Source: Nelumbo lutea
Taxonomy: Eukaryota; Streptophyta; Magnoliopsida; Proteales; Nelumbonaceae
Length of the DNA stretch: 64,000 nt
NCBI GenBank assembly: GCA_022828595.1
Contig: JAKGHH010000001.1
Location: forward strand, 122,400,999-122,464,998
Direction of reading: 5' to 3'
Shown here: piece by piece, positions 32,637 through 47,680 of the stretch
Layout of the letters: each line of letters starts with the position of its first letter
How positions within the stretch are numbered: the first letter of the stretch is position 1
Notes under the pieces: generated by a model
Told to the model about the DNA's origin: nothing
Seen by the model: only the letters and a program-made list of their open reading frames with translations
Database searches by the model: none
Translations under genes and position numbers: made by a program

Positions 32637-32882
32637 GGGACTCGTTTGGGAGGTCTTCTTTAGGCATTTTTGGGTGTGTTGTGCTAATTGAGTTGCCATG
32701 GTTGAACACTGGTATTCTAGAGAAATTATTCAGAATAATTTCATACTTGAGCAGTGGTTTAGGCATTTGAAAAGCCTACATTGGCTTTTCAGACTTTTAC
32801 AAAACATAGCTTCTAATCTTCCCGAATAGGACCCAGTTTGAAACTCCATAAATCACATCCTAAAAACCCTCCCAAACGGATA
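32637..32882. mobile_element. Tourist-like MITE with TTA duplication
   Basis: A 246-bp element runs from GGGACTCGTTTGGGAGG to CCTCCCAAACGGATA, with TTA on both sides (32634-32636, 32883-32885). Non-coding. Confidence 0.75.
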
Positions 32883-32885
32883 TTA

Positions 32886-34803
32886 GATTATTTGAGGCTT
32901 GCTCAATAGAAAAGTTTCTTATTATTTATAATTTATTCGGGGGTTATTTGGCAAGTTCTTTTGAAAGATCTTTTAGAAATTCTGACAATTAAAAGACGAT
33001 GTAAGCTTTTGCATAAAGATCTTAGTAGTTTGAAGACTATTTAGTTAAAGCACGTCTATCCGTGTATCTTTTTACATGAAAACGAATTGAAAAAAATGTG
33101 AAAATTTCCATTTAGAATTTCTCGAAAATAACTTGAAATGGATTTCCCGTACTTTTTCAAAACTATGACTTTCGGTGATTAAATCTTTTCCCAATCAAAC
33201 AGAAAAAAATCAAAATACAAGTTTTCAAATTTCTAAAAAACTGACGGCCGATACGCCAAACTGGCCTCAATTAGCAATTATGCCTATATATAATCTCATA
33301 AATCTCAATTGGATTGAACCGAATCAAGCTTTTTTAAGACACTCAAATGAGTATGAATAACTTGCTTCGGGTCCACCCATACCCACATCTTCTATGTGGC
33401 AAAAGCAGCACCTTTCTTTTATAAGAAGCTCCAAATTTTAAAGAGTTTTGTATTTGAGTGAGATAGTACACCACAGGGTTGGACACTTGTTCCTCCATGT
33501 GGATTGATAAAAAAGCGCCCTCCCTCGATGCGCCATGCATGATTCAAATTCGAAGACAATGATTTTTGGAAAAGCCTTGGATTAATATCAGCCTTTGGAT
33601 TAGAATCTACCATAAACATGACCTATCAACTACCTCGGATTCTGATCCAACAGTTGGCGACATGACAGCACCTGGTCAATAACTGATTGGAAAAAATAAA
33701 AGAAATAGTGGTATTCCTTGAATCTTAACCCTCTTTGGAATAGTTTAGTTGTTTCTTGCGGCAAAGCTGCCGCCGTACATGTTCAGCAAGTTGGATGGTC
33801 CGGTTCTATCCTATGGTCCATTGGGCCCCATACTGGTGACTCGGCCCATGAAATCAGAACACTGATTTCACTGATTTCAATGGTGCAGTCCATCGGATGG
33901 ATTTCCCCCTTCTACCTTTCTTAGTTTTTAGTTTTTACTAGGACGTTCACGTCAACATTTCTCTGTACCGTTCTTTCCGATCCCCACCTCGATATTCGAT
34001 CTAAGTGACTGTTCAACAGGCTTTACATAGGCAAAAGACACTGTTACCCCTGATAATCTTTCATCGTATCAAACTATCAATTCCCAGTTTAATCTAACCT
34101 CGCTTGCCCCACCTAAAAAATTTTGGTTTCACCCATACTTTTTTCTTTGGGATATTGGTTAATGGGGAGCTGTGTTTATCATTTACTAGTGTGTAGATGG
34201 ATGTAATTCGAATGAATCAGATAATATTTGAATTTGCATCCGATTTATTTTTATAAATTATTTATATAACTTAATTATTATATATATAAATTATAAAAAT
34301 ATTTTATATATTATATTTAAGAATTAAATAATTGGTAGAATTTAAATATTTATCTAATGGAATTAGATCATATCTAAATTCAATTTGCATCTTAAATTTG
34401 AAATTAGATTTTCAAATACGTTTGCACACTTAATTGTATTTATTTTTTTAATAAGTGTGACTTTCAAGGAAACTCAATTGTTTAGGATTTAAGTTTTTTT
34501 TTTTTTTTTTTTTTTTGCAAACCTGGGAAAGTTTTTTACCCATAACATCACGAAAATCTTATTCATCTCTCATATGGACAAATTACTTTCTCACGGAGAA
34601 AAAAATTGTCAAAATTAATGAGAGAGAAATGCTCATTTAATAAGTTTTTAAAAGCAAAAAGGTCCATGAATAAATATGACGCCAAGAAAAATTTACCCAA
34701 ATAAAATTTCAAGAGAAAAATAACAATACACTTACCCAAGTATTTATGCACATTAAATAGCATCACATCATTATTATTTATTGTTATTATTGTCTAGGAT
34801 AAC
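32886..34803. other. Intergenic DNA, nothing recognised
   Basis: AT-rich. A T run lies at 34494-34516 and AT-rich low-complexity DNA at 34245-34330. No coding region is supported. Confidence 0.45.
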
Positions 34804-35324
34804 TGATGTTGTTCGAACCGAGGATACAATCGGGTAGTCCTATCAACTGGACAAGGCCAAGGAAGGACGAAGCTGTGTGTCAAGATTTATAATCAAAAGA
34901 AAGGTCAGAGGCCCAAGGAGTTGTTTTCCGGGTAGGTATTCCAACACTCAAGTTAGTAGAATCGAGAAAGATGTGGTTGAACCAAGTAGGTTAAAATAGC
35001 ACTAGTCCGAGCTGAAGAGATAGTGCAAAGAGGTATTCAAAGAGTGCAGTCCCATAAAAGTCCCTTACCTAGAGCAAGGAATACCTACTTATAGTTGGGT
35101 GTTCGTGTCCCAAATGGATAGGGCTTTTGGGGTTGTCGAGATGAGGGCGTCCACCGAGTTCTTTGGGAGGTTTCCTTTTCCCATTGGAGTTTGCTTCATT
35201 GTCAATGCAAGATACTCCTTAGTTGTGCTCTTTCGTTACGCGTGGTGCCAACGTGCCTTAAGAGGGGGATAGCCGCAAAGATAGCCACGTGGCATCCTTG
35301 AGCAACTAAACAATCACCTGAGCA
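34804..35324 (-). repeat. 3' LTR of Tat copy 3
   Basis: Runs from TGATGTTGTTCGAACC to ATCACCTGAGCA. A minus-strand TATA-like sequence (ACTATAAGTAGG) is at 35087-35098. It matches 40933-41469, with a deletion near its start. Confidence 0.85.
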
Positions 35325-35336
35325 CCACTCCCCCAG
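35325..35336 (-). promoter_or_regulatory. Polypurine tract, Tat copy 3
   Basis: Plus-strand CCACTCCCCCAG directly inside the LTR reads as purines on the minus strand. Confidence 0.65.
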
Positions 35337-35548
35337 TTCCGAAGTCGAGGAATGTAGTGCTCAATCACAATTAGACATGGAAGAGTTCTACAGTCTTCGG
35401 CCAAGGAACTTTAGTTTCTTCGAATTGGCTGGCTCGGGGTAAGACCAATTTGCTAGGCGGACCGATTGGTTCAACGCTCATGTTGTTTCTGTTATAGGTC
35501 GGCAGGTGCATCATTTCGTCTTCCGAAAGTCACGCGTGTGCGAAGTGC

Positions 35549-35610
35549 GACGTCAAATCGGCGTCATTGATTTGAGAAGATCTAGACCATTGGTCCTCCC
35601 TATAAAAGGA
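35549..35610 (+). promoter_or_regulatory. Putative promoter of the antisense ORF, Tat copy 3
   Basis: GACGTCA at 35549-35555, GATCTAGACCATTGGTCCT at 35580-35597 and TATAAAAGG at 35601-35609 precede the ATG at 35722 by about 120 bases. Order and spacing resemble copy 2 and, less closely, copy 4. Confidence 0.6.
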
Positions 35611-35721
35611 GAGGTGCCAAGCCATTTTACTTTGTCATTTTGAGTGAGCGATTTAGGAGATCGGTGAGAGTTAGTCCTCAGCTGGTGCTTTAGGTGTTTT
35701 GTGGTGTAACTCTTCGGTAAG

Positions 35722-38429
<2,708 letters not shown>

Positions 38430-38639
38430 TGTTCTTTTTCTTTCTTTTGTTGTACACAACTTGGTATGTCGAGCATATAATCATTGTATCTATCTTTTCA
38501 TTAATGGAAGTTTGATATTTTTGTCGAGCATGTTTTGTGTTGTTTTCCCCTTCTTTTTCTAAGTTATTGCATTTTGGAATTAGGTTGGTCAGTAGGGACC
38601 ATAGGCTATGCTTTTGTACTTGCTCTTAGGCTAGTCGGG

Positions 38640-38850
38640 GTTTTGGACTTGAAATTGTGGCTGGGGTCTTCATCTCTATAGCCTCGGCCTCATGTGGGCC
38701 GAGGTCTTGGACTTGGCACTAGATGGTTGAGGTTTTTGACTTCGTGGCCTTGGTCTCGTACTAGTCGAGGTCTTAGGCTTAGTAGTCTCGGTCTTATGCT
38801 GGTCAAGGTCTTTGACTTTGGGGCCTCGATCTTATGCTGGCCAAGGTGCT
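38640..38850. repeat. Tandem repeat of about 45 bp, Tat copy 3
   Basis: The phrase CTCGGTCTTATGCTGGTCAAGG with variants (GGCCGAGGTCTTGGACTT, AGTCGAGGTCTTAGGCTT, GGTCAAGGTCTTTGACTT) recurs four to five times. It lies downstream of the antisense ORF, the same position as the 84-bp array of copy 1, but the sequence is different. Confidence 0.7.
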
Positions 38851-39479
38851 TCCAAGCTCTCAACATTGTCGAGGAGCTTGGTGGCACTTGATCTTGGAGA
38901 GCTTCACACTCTTTGATTGGGCTAGCCGTGCTCCTCGATTAGCTCTGCTCTGACTGCAAGTCAGGAGGATGTGCGAAGTTTGATGGCCATTCTCTTGTCA
39001 TTATTTGGTGGACGTTGTTCCCACGGTGCCTGTTAGGGGCTTATTCTGGCCTCGACCATCTGTGGTCGGTTGAGTCTTTCGTGAGGTTGTCTTCGTGTTA
39101 TGACCATTGGTTAGCATGGAGTTTGGTCGGGCTATGTGCAGGCATTTGGTCATTTGTGCTTATGAAAATTCTTTATTTACTAAATTTGCACAACCCTGTT
39201 CACCGTTAGTGCTCAACGCCAATCGTTGTTAATACATCTTAGTCTTGGCACTCCAACTCCTTAGAGTAGGTCTTCCGCGCCTAGTTTCCCTTTTAAGGGC
39301 CATCCCGCCTGAGATGATGATGATGACCCCGACTGAGGGAGCTCAGGCTGGGGGCTTGTCATTGCGATGCAGTTCTTCTCTAGGGTTTATGCTCTTTGAT
39401 ATTGATGAATCTATGGAGGTATATCCGTCAAACGGAGTCTTCTAGGTGGTGGCAACTTTCAATGTTATTGTCGTGGTCT

Positions 39480-40250
39480 CGGGCCACTTCCCCTAGGTTT
39501 TCATCTTCTCAGGCCACTTAACAAAGCTATGGTTATGGATTTGCATCACTATGTCGGCTTGTGAAGTGTTGAGTGGAGTGAAGTTGTGATACGTTAGTGG
39601 CGGGGCCCTTAATTTGTGGTCAACTCGGCGATCTAACCTCTTGGCATCTTAGTCCGATCTTCGACCACAGTGGTCTCTGCACTTCCAGTCATGCTAGTTT
39701 TCATCCTCTTTGCATAGCACTTGGGCCTCTTTGGCATTCATATTCTTTTGTGCGTGATTCATGAGCGCGATCAGGTTGGGCGGAGGGTTCTTTTGCAAAG
39801 AGAAACTAAACATTGAGGAGCGCAACCCGCTCATGATGGTGGTCATGGCCACTAACTAGTCTAGAGTATGGACTTGAAGGGCCTCATCGTTGAACCTCGC
39901 CAAATATTCTCTCAAGTTTTCTCCTTTCCTTTGGTGTACTTGCATCAGGCTGGCTGACGTCTTCCAATGCCCCTAGCTGGTGGTGAACTATGCCAGGAAT
40001 TGCGTCTCAAGCTGCTCCTGGGAGAATATGGACTACGGAGGAAGGGAGTTGTACCAGGTTCTGACAATTTCGTGGAGGGTAGTGATGAAGGCCTTGCACA
40101 TGACATCTTTGGAGGAGCCGTGCAATATCATTATTGCCTTAAACCCCCCAATGTGATTGTTGGGGTCCGAGGCTCCATCGTATTTCTCGAACTGAGGGCG
40201 TGGCTAGCTAGTTGGGGGAAGCTCGTCAACGATCTCTTGGACAAAGATAG
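39480..40250 (-). pseudogene. Gag, Tat copy 3
   Basis: Conceptual minus-strand translation gives FEKYDGASDPNNHIGGFKAI, MILHGSSKDVMCKAFITTL, IVRTWYNSLPP and KTSASLMQVHQRKGENLREY LARFNDEALQVHTLD, the plant retrotransposon Gag capsid pattern. The zinc-knuckle part (39480-39780) is badly degraded. A stop follows HTLD. Confidence 0.8.
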
Positions 40251-40912
40251 GTTCCTTCATGGGTTGGATGTGGTGCTTCTGTAAGGGCCAGGCCATTAGA
40301 GGAGCCGTGCTTCTATCCGCTTGGTGGTGTTCTAGTTTGACCAACTGCTCTCTTAGTTCTCTGATCTCGGCATCTCTATCGGTTGGGACCATGTTTACGG
40401 ACTTCTCTACTTTCAGGATCGCAGGTTGGTTACGAGTCAAGTTGGATTCTGCTATCGAGGTCATCGACTGCTATAGACGTTGGCTGAGCCATTCTTTCGT
40501 TGGCACTTGAGTGGAGTGATGGAATCTACTACGGGCGTCATGCGCGCGAGGCCAAGCTGGGGAGTTAGGTCTTTTGGCATGACTGCGATCGGATTAGGCC
40601 CCATGCGGACCTGCATGGTGCCGTTTGGGGTCCTCAATGTGAAGATCAACCGTGGCAAGGCAAGTGGCTTGGGGGCATGCGCCAGTTGTCCCAGCATCTC
40701 CATCATGGTGAAGATATGGTCAACTTTTTGCTAAATGGCAAGGAACTGTGCAGGGTTAACCATTGTTTGATGCTAGGGCTCTCGAGGAGGAAAGCTACGA
40801 AGTGAGTAGATCCTCGAGATGGGGAATGGGCTCCAGAGCAATCGGATGTGTTCTTAGGCATGGTTGCTTTTAGTGCGCGAAAAGGGATTTGGGAAATGAC
40901 TTTTTGTATGTT

Positions 40913-40932
40913 TCCTATCGATGGCGCCAATT
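40913..40932 (-). promoter_or_regulatory. Primer-binding site, Tat copy 3
   Basis: Minus strand AATTGGCGCCATCGATAGGA beside the 5' LTR. The TTGGCGCC start agrees with the other copies, while the 3' part differs, which fits a different subfamily. Confidence 0.65.
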
Positions 40933-41469
40933 TGATGTTGTCTGATATGAGGTGTTCCAAATTGATGACACAATCAGATAGTCCTACCAATTGGACGAGG
41001 CCGAGGTAGAAGGACGAATCTATGCACCAAGATCTGCAACCAAGAGAAATGTTAGAGGCTTGAAGAGTTGTTCCTCGGGTAGGTACTCCAACACTCAAGT
41101 TAGTAGAATCGAGAATGATGTGGCCGGTCCGAGTAGGTTGAAATAGCACTGGTCCAAGTTGAAGAAATAGTGAAAAAGGTATTCAACGATTGTAGTCCCA
41201 AAAAGGTCCCTTACCTCAAGCGGGGAATACCTAATTATAGTTGGGTGTCCATATCCTAGATGGCTAGGGCTTCTGGGGTTATCGAGATAAAGGCATCCGT
41301 CGAAGTCTCTGGAGGTTTCCTTTTCGAGCGGAGTTTGCTTCTTTGTCCCTAGAGGATACTCTTTCTTAATTGTGCTCTTCTATTAAACGTGATACCAACA
41401 TAGCCTAAAAAAGGATGCTGCAGAGATAACCACGTGGCATCCTTGGCCAACTAAACCATCATCCGAACA
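40933..41469 (-). repeat. 5' LTR of Tat copy 3
   Basis: Runs from TGATGTTGTCTGATATG to CATCATCCGAACA. It pairs with 34804-35324 across the whole length. No clean 5-bp target duplication is visible around the pair. Its outer end lies about 600 bp upstream of the bZIP gene's TATA box. Confidence 0.85.
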
Positions 41470-41783
41470 AGTAATTCACGAAATATAGAGCCTTTTATTT
41501 TATTTTTCTTTTCTTTTTATATTGTTTGGCAAAATCAAAATTTATTTTCTTCTCTCTTTCGTTTTAATTTTTCATCTCTATTTTATTTAATTAAGCATTT
41601 ATATATCATTAATTCAGTATATAATACGAAGAAGAATTAAAAATAATAATAATAAATTTACTATACCTCTACATTGCGTAATGACCATGATGCCTCGTGC
41701 GGTGGTTACAATACCACCTCCACCCTTTATTCCAGGGGTAAAATTGGCATAAGAATTTAGAAGAGATCTAACGGTAAATCTGG

Positions 41784-42084
41784 CACGTGTGGTGTAGGAG
41801 AGGTCTTTCCTTCTCTGGCCTGGCCTGTAAATTTTTGTTTGGTTGCTTACCAGCTGGAGTTGGACGGTTGTAGAAAACTGGAAATTCCTTTCCACCCCAC
41901 ATGCCCTCATCGCCCCTCCCAAGTCCCAACAACTTCCACAGGAGATTCCAATTCCAAAGCTCTCTCCACTTTTAATATGTTTTTGTTATTAATCTTGTTT
42001 TAGTTCCGCTTTTCTTAATATTATTGCTTCTTCTTTTTCTTGAATATTTTATTTCTGCTGTCGTGCTTTTGGGTTCTATAAATT
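41784..42084 (+). promoter_or_regulatory. bZIP gene promoter: G-box and TATA box
   Basis: CACGTG (G-box) at 41784-41789 and CTATAAATT at 42076-42084 stand upstream of the bZIP leader. Transcription would start near 42105-42115. Only about 600 bp separate the TATA box from the LTR at 41469, so any older distal promoter sequence has been displaced or replaced. Confidence 0.6.
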
Positions 42085-42602
42085 CCACTATCTACGCTCT
42101 TAAACGCCCTTCCCTTCTCCTTCCTTTCCTGTAATCTTGAATTATCTTTTTGTTTCCTCTTTTTTCCTTCTGCAGTTCTTCAGATAGATCTGAGGTTCTG
42201 GAGTTTTGCAGTGTCAATTCCTCTGTTTCCAAGGGTGGGGTGATCAGGAATGCTCTTGATGTTTGGAGTTCTGAATTGAAGGGTTGGTTTTGCTTTTCAG
42301 AACGAAGCTGAAGGCGCCCTTCTGCTGGATCTCTGCGAGTTCCTTGATTTGGGGCAAAGATCCTGTTTTTTGTTTTCAGATTACAGGGTTTATTTGCCTC
42401 TGATGTTGGTTTGCTGAATCTATAGCTGCTCTTTTGTTTTTCTAAAAATCAAAGTTTTCTTTTCTTCTCTTGGGTGTTCTCTTTTCTTTCTTGGCTTTTC
42501 TTCAAAGGTTTCAACGTTTCTGCGGAAGGTTGGAGTTTTGAATTTTGATACACTTATCCTACTACTTATATCTGTACGAGGAGCTCTCTTACCGCTACCT
42601 TG

Positions 42603-42656
42603 ATGCTTAATATCTTGTTCTTGATGTTTCAGATTCATGTCTCCAATTCTCAGTGA
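42603..42656 (+). CDS. uORF1 of the bZIP leader, overlapping the sucrose-control uORF
   Basis: ATG at 42603, stop at 42654-42656, 17 codons (MLNILFLMFQIHVSNSQ). It overlaps the start of the next uORF in a different frame, as the first uORF does in Arabidopsis bZIP11. It would reduce initiation at the first AUG of the sucrose-control uORF. Confidence 0.6.
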   Translation: MLNILFLMFQIHVSNSQ

Positions 42657-42762
42657 AATCCTTCTCTCGGGGTTTATGATAAATTCGACACTGAGACGCA
42701 GGACCCATTTAGTTCAGTCGTTCTCTGTTGTATTCCTTTACTGGTTCTATGTTTTTTCATGA
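42637..42762 (+). CDS. Sucrose-control uORF (SC-peptide) of S1-group bZIP
   Basis: 41 codons, starting MSPILSEILLSGF and ending FLYWFYVFS at TGA 42760-42762, with the RRRTHLVQSFSVV block between. This is the conserved uORF of plant S1 bZIP genes. Its nascent peptide stalls ribosomes when sucrose is high and so blocks translation of the main ORF. An in-frame Met14 gives a 28-codon short form, the same arrangement as uORF2a/2b in Arabidopsis. The main ATG lies 191 bases further on. A two-codon uORF (42759-42767) overlaps its stop. Confidence 0.95.
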   Translation: MSPILSEILLSGFMINSTLRRRTHLVQSFSVVFLYWFYVFS

Positions 42763-42953
42763 ACTAATTTTCAAAATCTGATATATTATCTATTTATAGC
42801 TATATATTATTCCTACGAAATATCCTTAAATAATTAGTATCTGCTATCCGGGTCTTGCTTGTTGTGGTTCTATAAATCTAGTCCAATCAGAAAAATCTTT
42901 TTTTTTAATATTTTCTGAGGTTGTACTTTTAATCTCTCTACCGTGAATCTACC

Positions 42954-43424
42954 ATGGCTTCATCAAGTGGGACTTCTTCAGGTTCTTCAGGGTCTTCAAC
43001 GCTTCAGAACTCTGGTTCTGAGGAGGACCTCCGGCTTGCAATGGATCAAAGGAAACAGAAGAGAATGCTCTCGAACAGAGAGTCTGCGAGGCGATCGAGG
43101 ATGCGGAAACAGAAGCACTTGGACGATCTCATGGCCCAAGTTGCTCAGCTCAGGAAAGAGAACAACCAGATCTTGACGAGTATCAACATCACCACCCAGC
43201 ACTACTTGGCCATTGAGGCCGAGAATTCGATACTGAGGGCTCAAATGGGAGAGCTAAATCATAGATTACAGTCTCTGAACGAGATCATCCATTACCTGAG
43301 TCCAAACAATAGTGCTTTCGAGACTGAAGATCCTCAGATCAACACCGAAAGCCTCATGAACCCGTGGAATTCCATGTATCTGAATCAACCCATCATGGCT
43401 TCTGCAGACATTTTCCAGTACTGA
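42954..43424 (+). CDS. S1-group bZIP transcription factor (bZIP11/bZIP2/bZIP44-like)
   Basis: 156 codons, no intron, ATG in good context (ACCATGG). A Ser/Gly-rich N-terminus (residues 1-22) precedes the basic region, residues 32-56, with NRESARRSR and the invariant N41 and R49. A long zipper has hydrophobic heptad positions L59, L66, I73, I87, L94, L101, L108 (T80 is the weak one). The C-terminus ends MASADIFQY. Proteins of this family act in the nucleus, mostly as heterodimers with group C bZIPs on ACGT-core sites, in sugar and energy responses. The upstream SC-uORF predicts sucrose repression of translation. Which family member it is cannot be settled here. Confidence 0.95.
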   Translation: MASSSGTSSGSSGSSTLQNSGSEEDLRLAMDQRKQKRMLSNRESARRSRMRKQKHLDDLMAQVAQLRKENNQILTSINITTQHYLAIEAENSILRAQMGELNHRLQSLNEIIHYLSPNNSAFETEDPQINTESLMNPWNSMYLNQPIMASADIFQY

Positions 43425-43690
43425 ACTCTTACTGGAGCTGGTCAATTGGTTGTTGTTCTGCCGTCTCAGTTCATCAATCTCGTGAGCTTAGAGGCATAAA
43501 GGTCTTTTCTTAATTCTCTTCGGCCTGAGTTGAACAAAAAAAAAAAGAAAAGGATAATGAGAGAGTGGTGTGGTGGTAGAGGGATTTAGTGTTTGGGTTT
43601 TTGGCTTGTAAATGGGATAAAAGTAATTAAACATGGATCAGAGAGCTATATATGTAATTGGCCTCTATAAATAATATATCTTTTCACTCC

Positions 43691-46600
43691 CAACTATTCC
43701 ATCACTGTTGATACTCTTGTTTTTTTTTTTTTTTCTTTATGTTAGAAGGTTTAACTGCTGAATTATTGCCGTTGTTAATTCTATTTGAAGAAATATATTA
43801 TCATTATTGGTGGTCATGCAATCATACGTCTTCTTGGAATTACGCATGATTGGACACATTAGGAGATGATTTTATTTTTAAGAAATCGGATGGTTGGTGC
43901 TTGTTCTTTTATTAAATTTGTTTGATCCAACTTCGGTATTTTATTGTAAACATAGGTAGGGGACGGCAAATGGTGTACAAAAATAAGCCAGCCTATTTGG
44001 ACTGAAGCAAATTATGTTTAGTGAAACAGATTTCATTTCACACAGTTTACTCCTACAGAGGTTTCAACACCTTTTTCTTATTCTTTTTCCTCCTCTCTCT
44101 CTCATAATTTCTCTGGATTCATTTTTCATTTTGTTACTCAGCTCTGAACAGAATTTGGTACAATCAAACAGTTCTTGAATGAATAAATCTGCCCATGAGA
44201 ATAGAGCCATACCGGCCAATGTTGCTTCAGAGATGAGAAAAATATCTCCGTCATTCTTGATACCCACGTTTGATTATTGACTATCTTAAGCCTACCAGTA
44301 GCCTGCCTTTGTTCATTGAGTGATTAAGACGTGGTTGGAAAAGAAAAAAGGAATCCAAAGCAGTGATTAGATCTTTCTTGTAAACAGATAAAATAGGAAG
44401 AAGAATTACAACTCACAAGCACTCTCATCACAATTTGACCAAGATGAAATTGTCTACAGTTTACTCGTAATACTGGGCATCAGAATTTGACCAAGTGGAA
44501 ATTGTCTACAGTCCCATATAGGGGTCCCACATCTAGGCTGATATGCCATATACCCACATCATGATTTGTCCAGTATCCTCCAGTTACTGTATGGGATTCG
44601 AAGAATATTTGACCTGAATATACCTTTGGAGTGTAATTTTGGTCAAAGGTAATCACTTAGAGACGGGAAGAACTAAGATTCTTGTCTGGCTGTCTTTCTA
44701 GGAAAATTGTTACCAGGGTGGGTTGGGCTGGGGAGTGTGTGGCACCCAATTGCGACATGGGCCATCTCCTCTTTTCCACGTGGCTCTACTGGAAAAACCT
44801 GAACAAATGATATGTTAGATCTGATGGCTATGATTGCTTGATCAGGCCTACCCTTTGAAGCAAACTGATTAATGGGGTCCATCACATTTCAGATCATCCC
44901 AAATCCAATTGCTATATTAGAGGTATTAGCACATGGATCACAGTTTCCCCACTTGAATCAATCTATAGTATTAACATAACAGTTGAAGTAGCGAGATTGT
45001 AATTGGATAGGGTTCTCTCATGACTTGAAGTGATTAGAGTGTCTGAAAACACAATTTCAATCATAAAATAACAAACAACTTTTCCTTGTACTGTAATCTG
45101 ACCCAACCCACTTGATCCACCCAAACCCACCTGCTTGTAACCCATGCACCCATTTAAAATGTGAGTTGAATATGGGTCTAATCACGCTCATTGGGTCAAG
45201 TAAAATGGGTTGGTTAGATTGGGTCAGTCATGGGTACCCATTTGTCACCCCTACAAGGTTCCCTGCTTGAAGTTTGAAGTTTGAACCACCCATTACAATC
45301 CATCAGAGACTAAACTATTTAGTACCTGTTAATAAACAGATTAAATGCTTTTATTTACTTATGTTTGGTAAATATTAAGACATGGTAACTTAAAAGTAAT
45401 GGAGCTCTCTTAGTTTTACATGGTTAGCTTTTCATGTGAGGCCAGGAGGGGACAAAGCAATTGGGTTCAACATGATTTTATCCTGAAAGACAAGCTTGGT
45501 TTTCTCGGACTTCTCCTCAATTTGTGCACCTCAATTAAACAACTATTCAAATAAAATAATTGAAAGATTCTTTGTGAAATTGAATCACCCATTTGTCCTT
45601 CCATGCTTCATTGTTTCTCTTTTTCTTCTTCTCATCCATAAAGAATGCAAGTGAGACAAAGGCTGTCATATTTTTGTCACAATTGAATGTTAATGCTTCG
45701 CCTATCAAAAAATAAATTAATAAAAGTAAAAGAAAATTTATCTTAAATCTAAATATATAATGTTAATGGTTCCGTAAGCACTCATCTATCTATCTTATAT
45801 ATATTCTTTTCAATTCCTTTTCTTTTGTTAATAAATTTAAAACAAAAGATATAATAAAAAGCAGTCAACGTATATACAATTAATATGTGAAAATTGAAAT
45901 TATAAGCTTGCCCTAGACAGAAACCACCCAAATGCAGAGCAAACTTAATTATGAACCTGTATCATTGTATGGTACTATGATGCATGATAAAAAAATATGC
46001 CAGTTGCCCACTTGGCTTATCAAGGGATCAGTCAGTCAAATAATAGCAGTGAGGTCTTGTCCAGAGGGTTAAAAAAAAAAAAAAAAGAGAATATGTGAAA
46101 ATAGTAGGAACATGGGCTTGTATTGCTTGAGTAGTCTTTTCTAGTGATTTGAAGGTTTTATTAATTAATAAGCTAATACCTTTAATTTAATTTGATGCCC
46201 CTTAGTACGAATAAAGACAAAAAATGAGAAGTAAGAAGAAAATGAGAAATCAAAGAAGGCAAGCTGTGGCTTTTCTTGCTTCTTTTTGCGATGCTTTAAT
46301 TTGTTATGAGAAAGGAGAAACAGGAAATAATTAATAATTGTGTAAATCAAAGAGACCCAAGATGAACAGTTGATAAATCAAGTGAAGAATAAGCTTGGGT
46401 TTAATTGGGTGCATTTCTGAAGAAAGCCTTAAGTAAATTAATACTGTAAATTTGTGATTGGATCAGATGATGAAAGCAAGTGTGCAGCCATTAATATCTG
46501 TAATGTAAAAAAAGCTCAGTCACATGAGTTGAGAGAAAAAAAGGGGATCTTTCTCTTGCGTTTGATTCTTTCTTTTAACTGGTTTCGTGACTGAAAATGT

Positions 46601-47680
46601 GGGCTGCGAGCTTGTGATGATGATGTTAGCTAAAGAGTGATATTTTGGATCTCCTTGCCCACTTAAAGCCTAAAAACAAAGATGGGTTGGGTCTATTATT
46701 GATTAAATATTCATTGTGGGTGATGAAAATAGTCCGAAAGAAAGACAATTTAAAGCGAATTAGCTAATAGCTAGGGTTATTGTATTTAGCATAGAGAATG
46801 GAGAGTGGACATCATGATCAAGACTAAGTGAATTAAACATTATTTAAGGGTTTATATTCTATATAAAAACCCTTAGCTACGCATGAATATTTCTGTTTCT
46901 TATGACTTTATACTATTATATATATATATATATATACATCCAAATCAAACGCAAATTAATTAACAAATTTGGATACGTCAGTGGAGAGTGAAACTAGCTA
47001 GCGTGTTTCAAACTTGTCTTTCAAAAACTACAGAGTGCCATTGGACAGAGGTAGCTTAAGCCATGAAGAGCTTTGATGGGCACCCCTGCTAACAAATGGC
47101 TGGACCGCTGGAGTGAGGTGTCCATGCATGTCTTATAAAAAGGCATACAACTTAGATTATTTTTTTCTCCCCTCTTGAAAGCGCGATGTGGTGTGGTGCG
47201 TCACTGAAAACCAACACCATGTCTTTTTTCTGTAATTGCTCATTCACTAATACAATAGTAGTGGGTCTTTCGCCTCATCTCAACTCTTTTGAGATTTTTG
47301 GTACGCTGAGATGTGAAACCGAGCAGGAGGATGACATAATTGACACCAACGTTCAAGACCTCTCTATCTTATTTAATTTGATATAATATATAATTGAAGA
47401 CAATGACTAGTAGTCGAAGTAATAAGATTAATTACTTCATTAATTAAACGATGAAATACAAACGTTCTTTGGTAAGATTAGTGCAACTATTCCCCTCTAA
47501 TTTCTTCATTCAATAAATTATGATGCATTTAGCTAGTAATATTATACTAGTTATACATTATCAACCAATTATATTAAATTGTTTACTTTTCATTAGTTGA
47601 TGTTTATGTATTTATCATCGTGTTCAACCAATCACGTCTTTTGTTGTACTGTGTAGTAGAAGTAGGTATATATTGGTTAT
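43691..47680. other. AT-rich intergenic DNA, no gene supported
   Basis: Contains a T run at 43720-43733, an A run at 46070-46086, a (TA) microsatellite at 46917-46936, and one transposon-like end, ATTTGTCACCCCTA at 45240-45253 (the reverse complement starts TAGGGGTGACAAAT), whose partner end I could not find. Confidence 0.5.

Larger units (their letters stand above)
42110..43690 (+). other. bZIP transcription unit with long uORF-bearing leader
   Basis: From the expected start after the TATA box to AATAAT-type polyadenylation signals around 43668. The leader of about 850 nt holds several upstream ORFs: a 9-codon ORF at 42250-42279, a 4-codon one at 42403-42417, then the conserved cluster at 42603-42767. 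No intron is needed to explain leader or coding region, as is usual for this family. Confidence 0.65.

Noticed and set aside
34804..34820. GTTCGAACC as a tRNA B-box
   Set aside because: No A-box or cloverleaf fits; it is the start of the LTR of copy 3.
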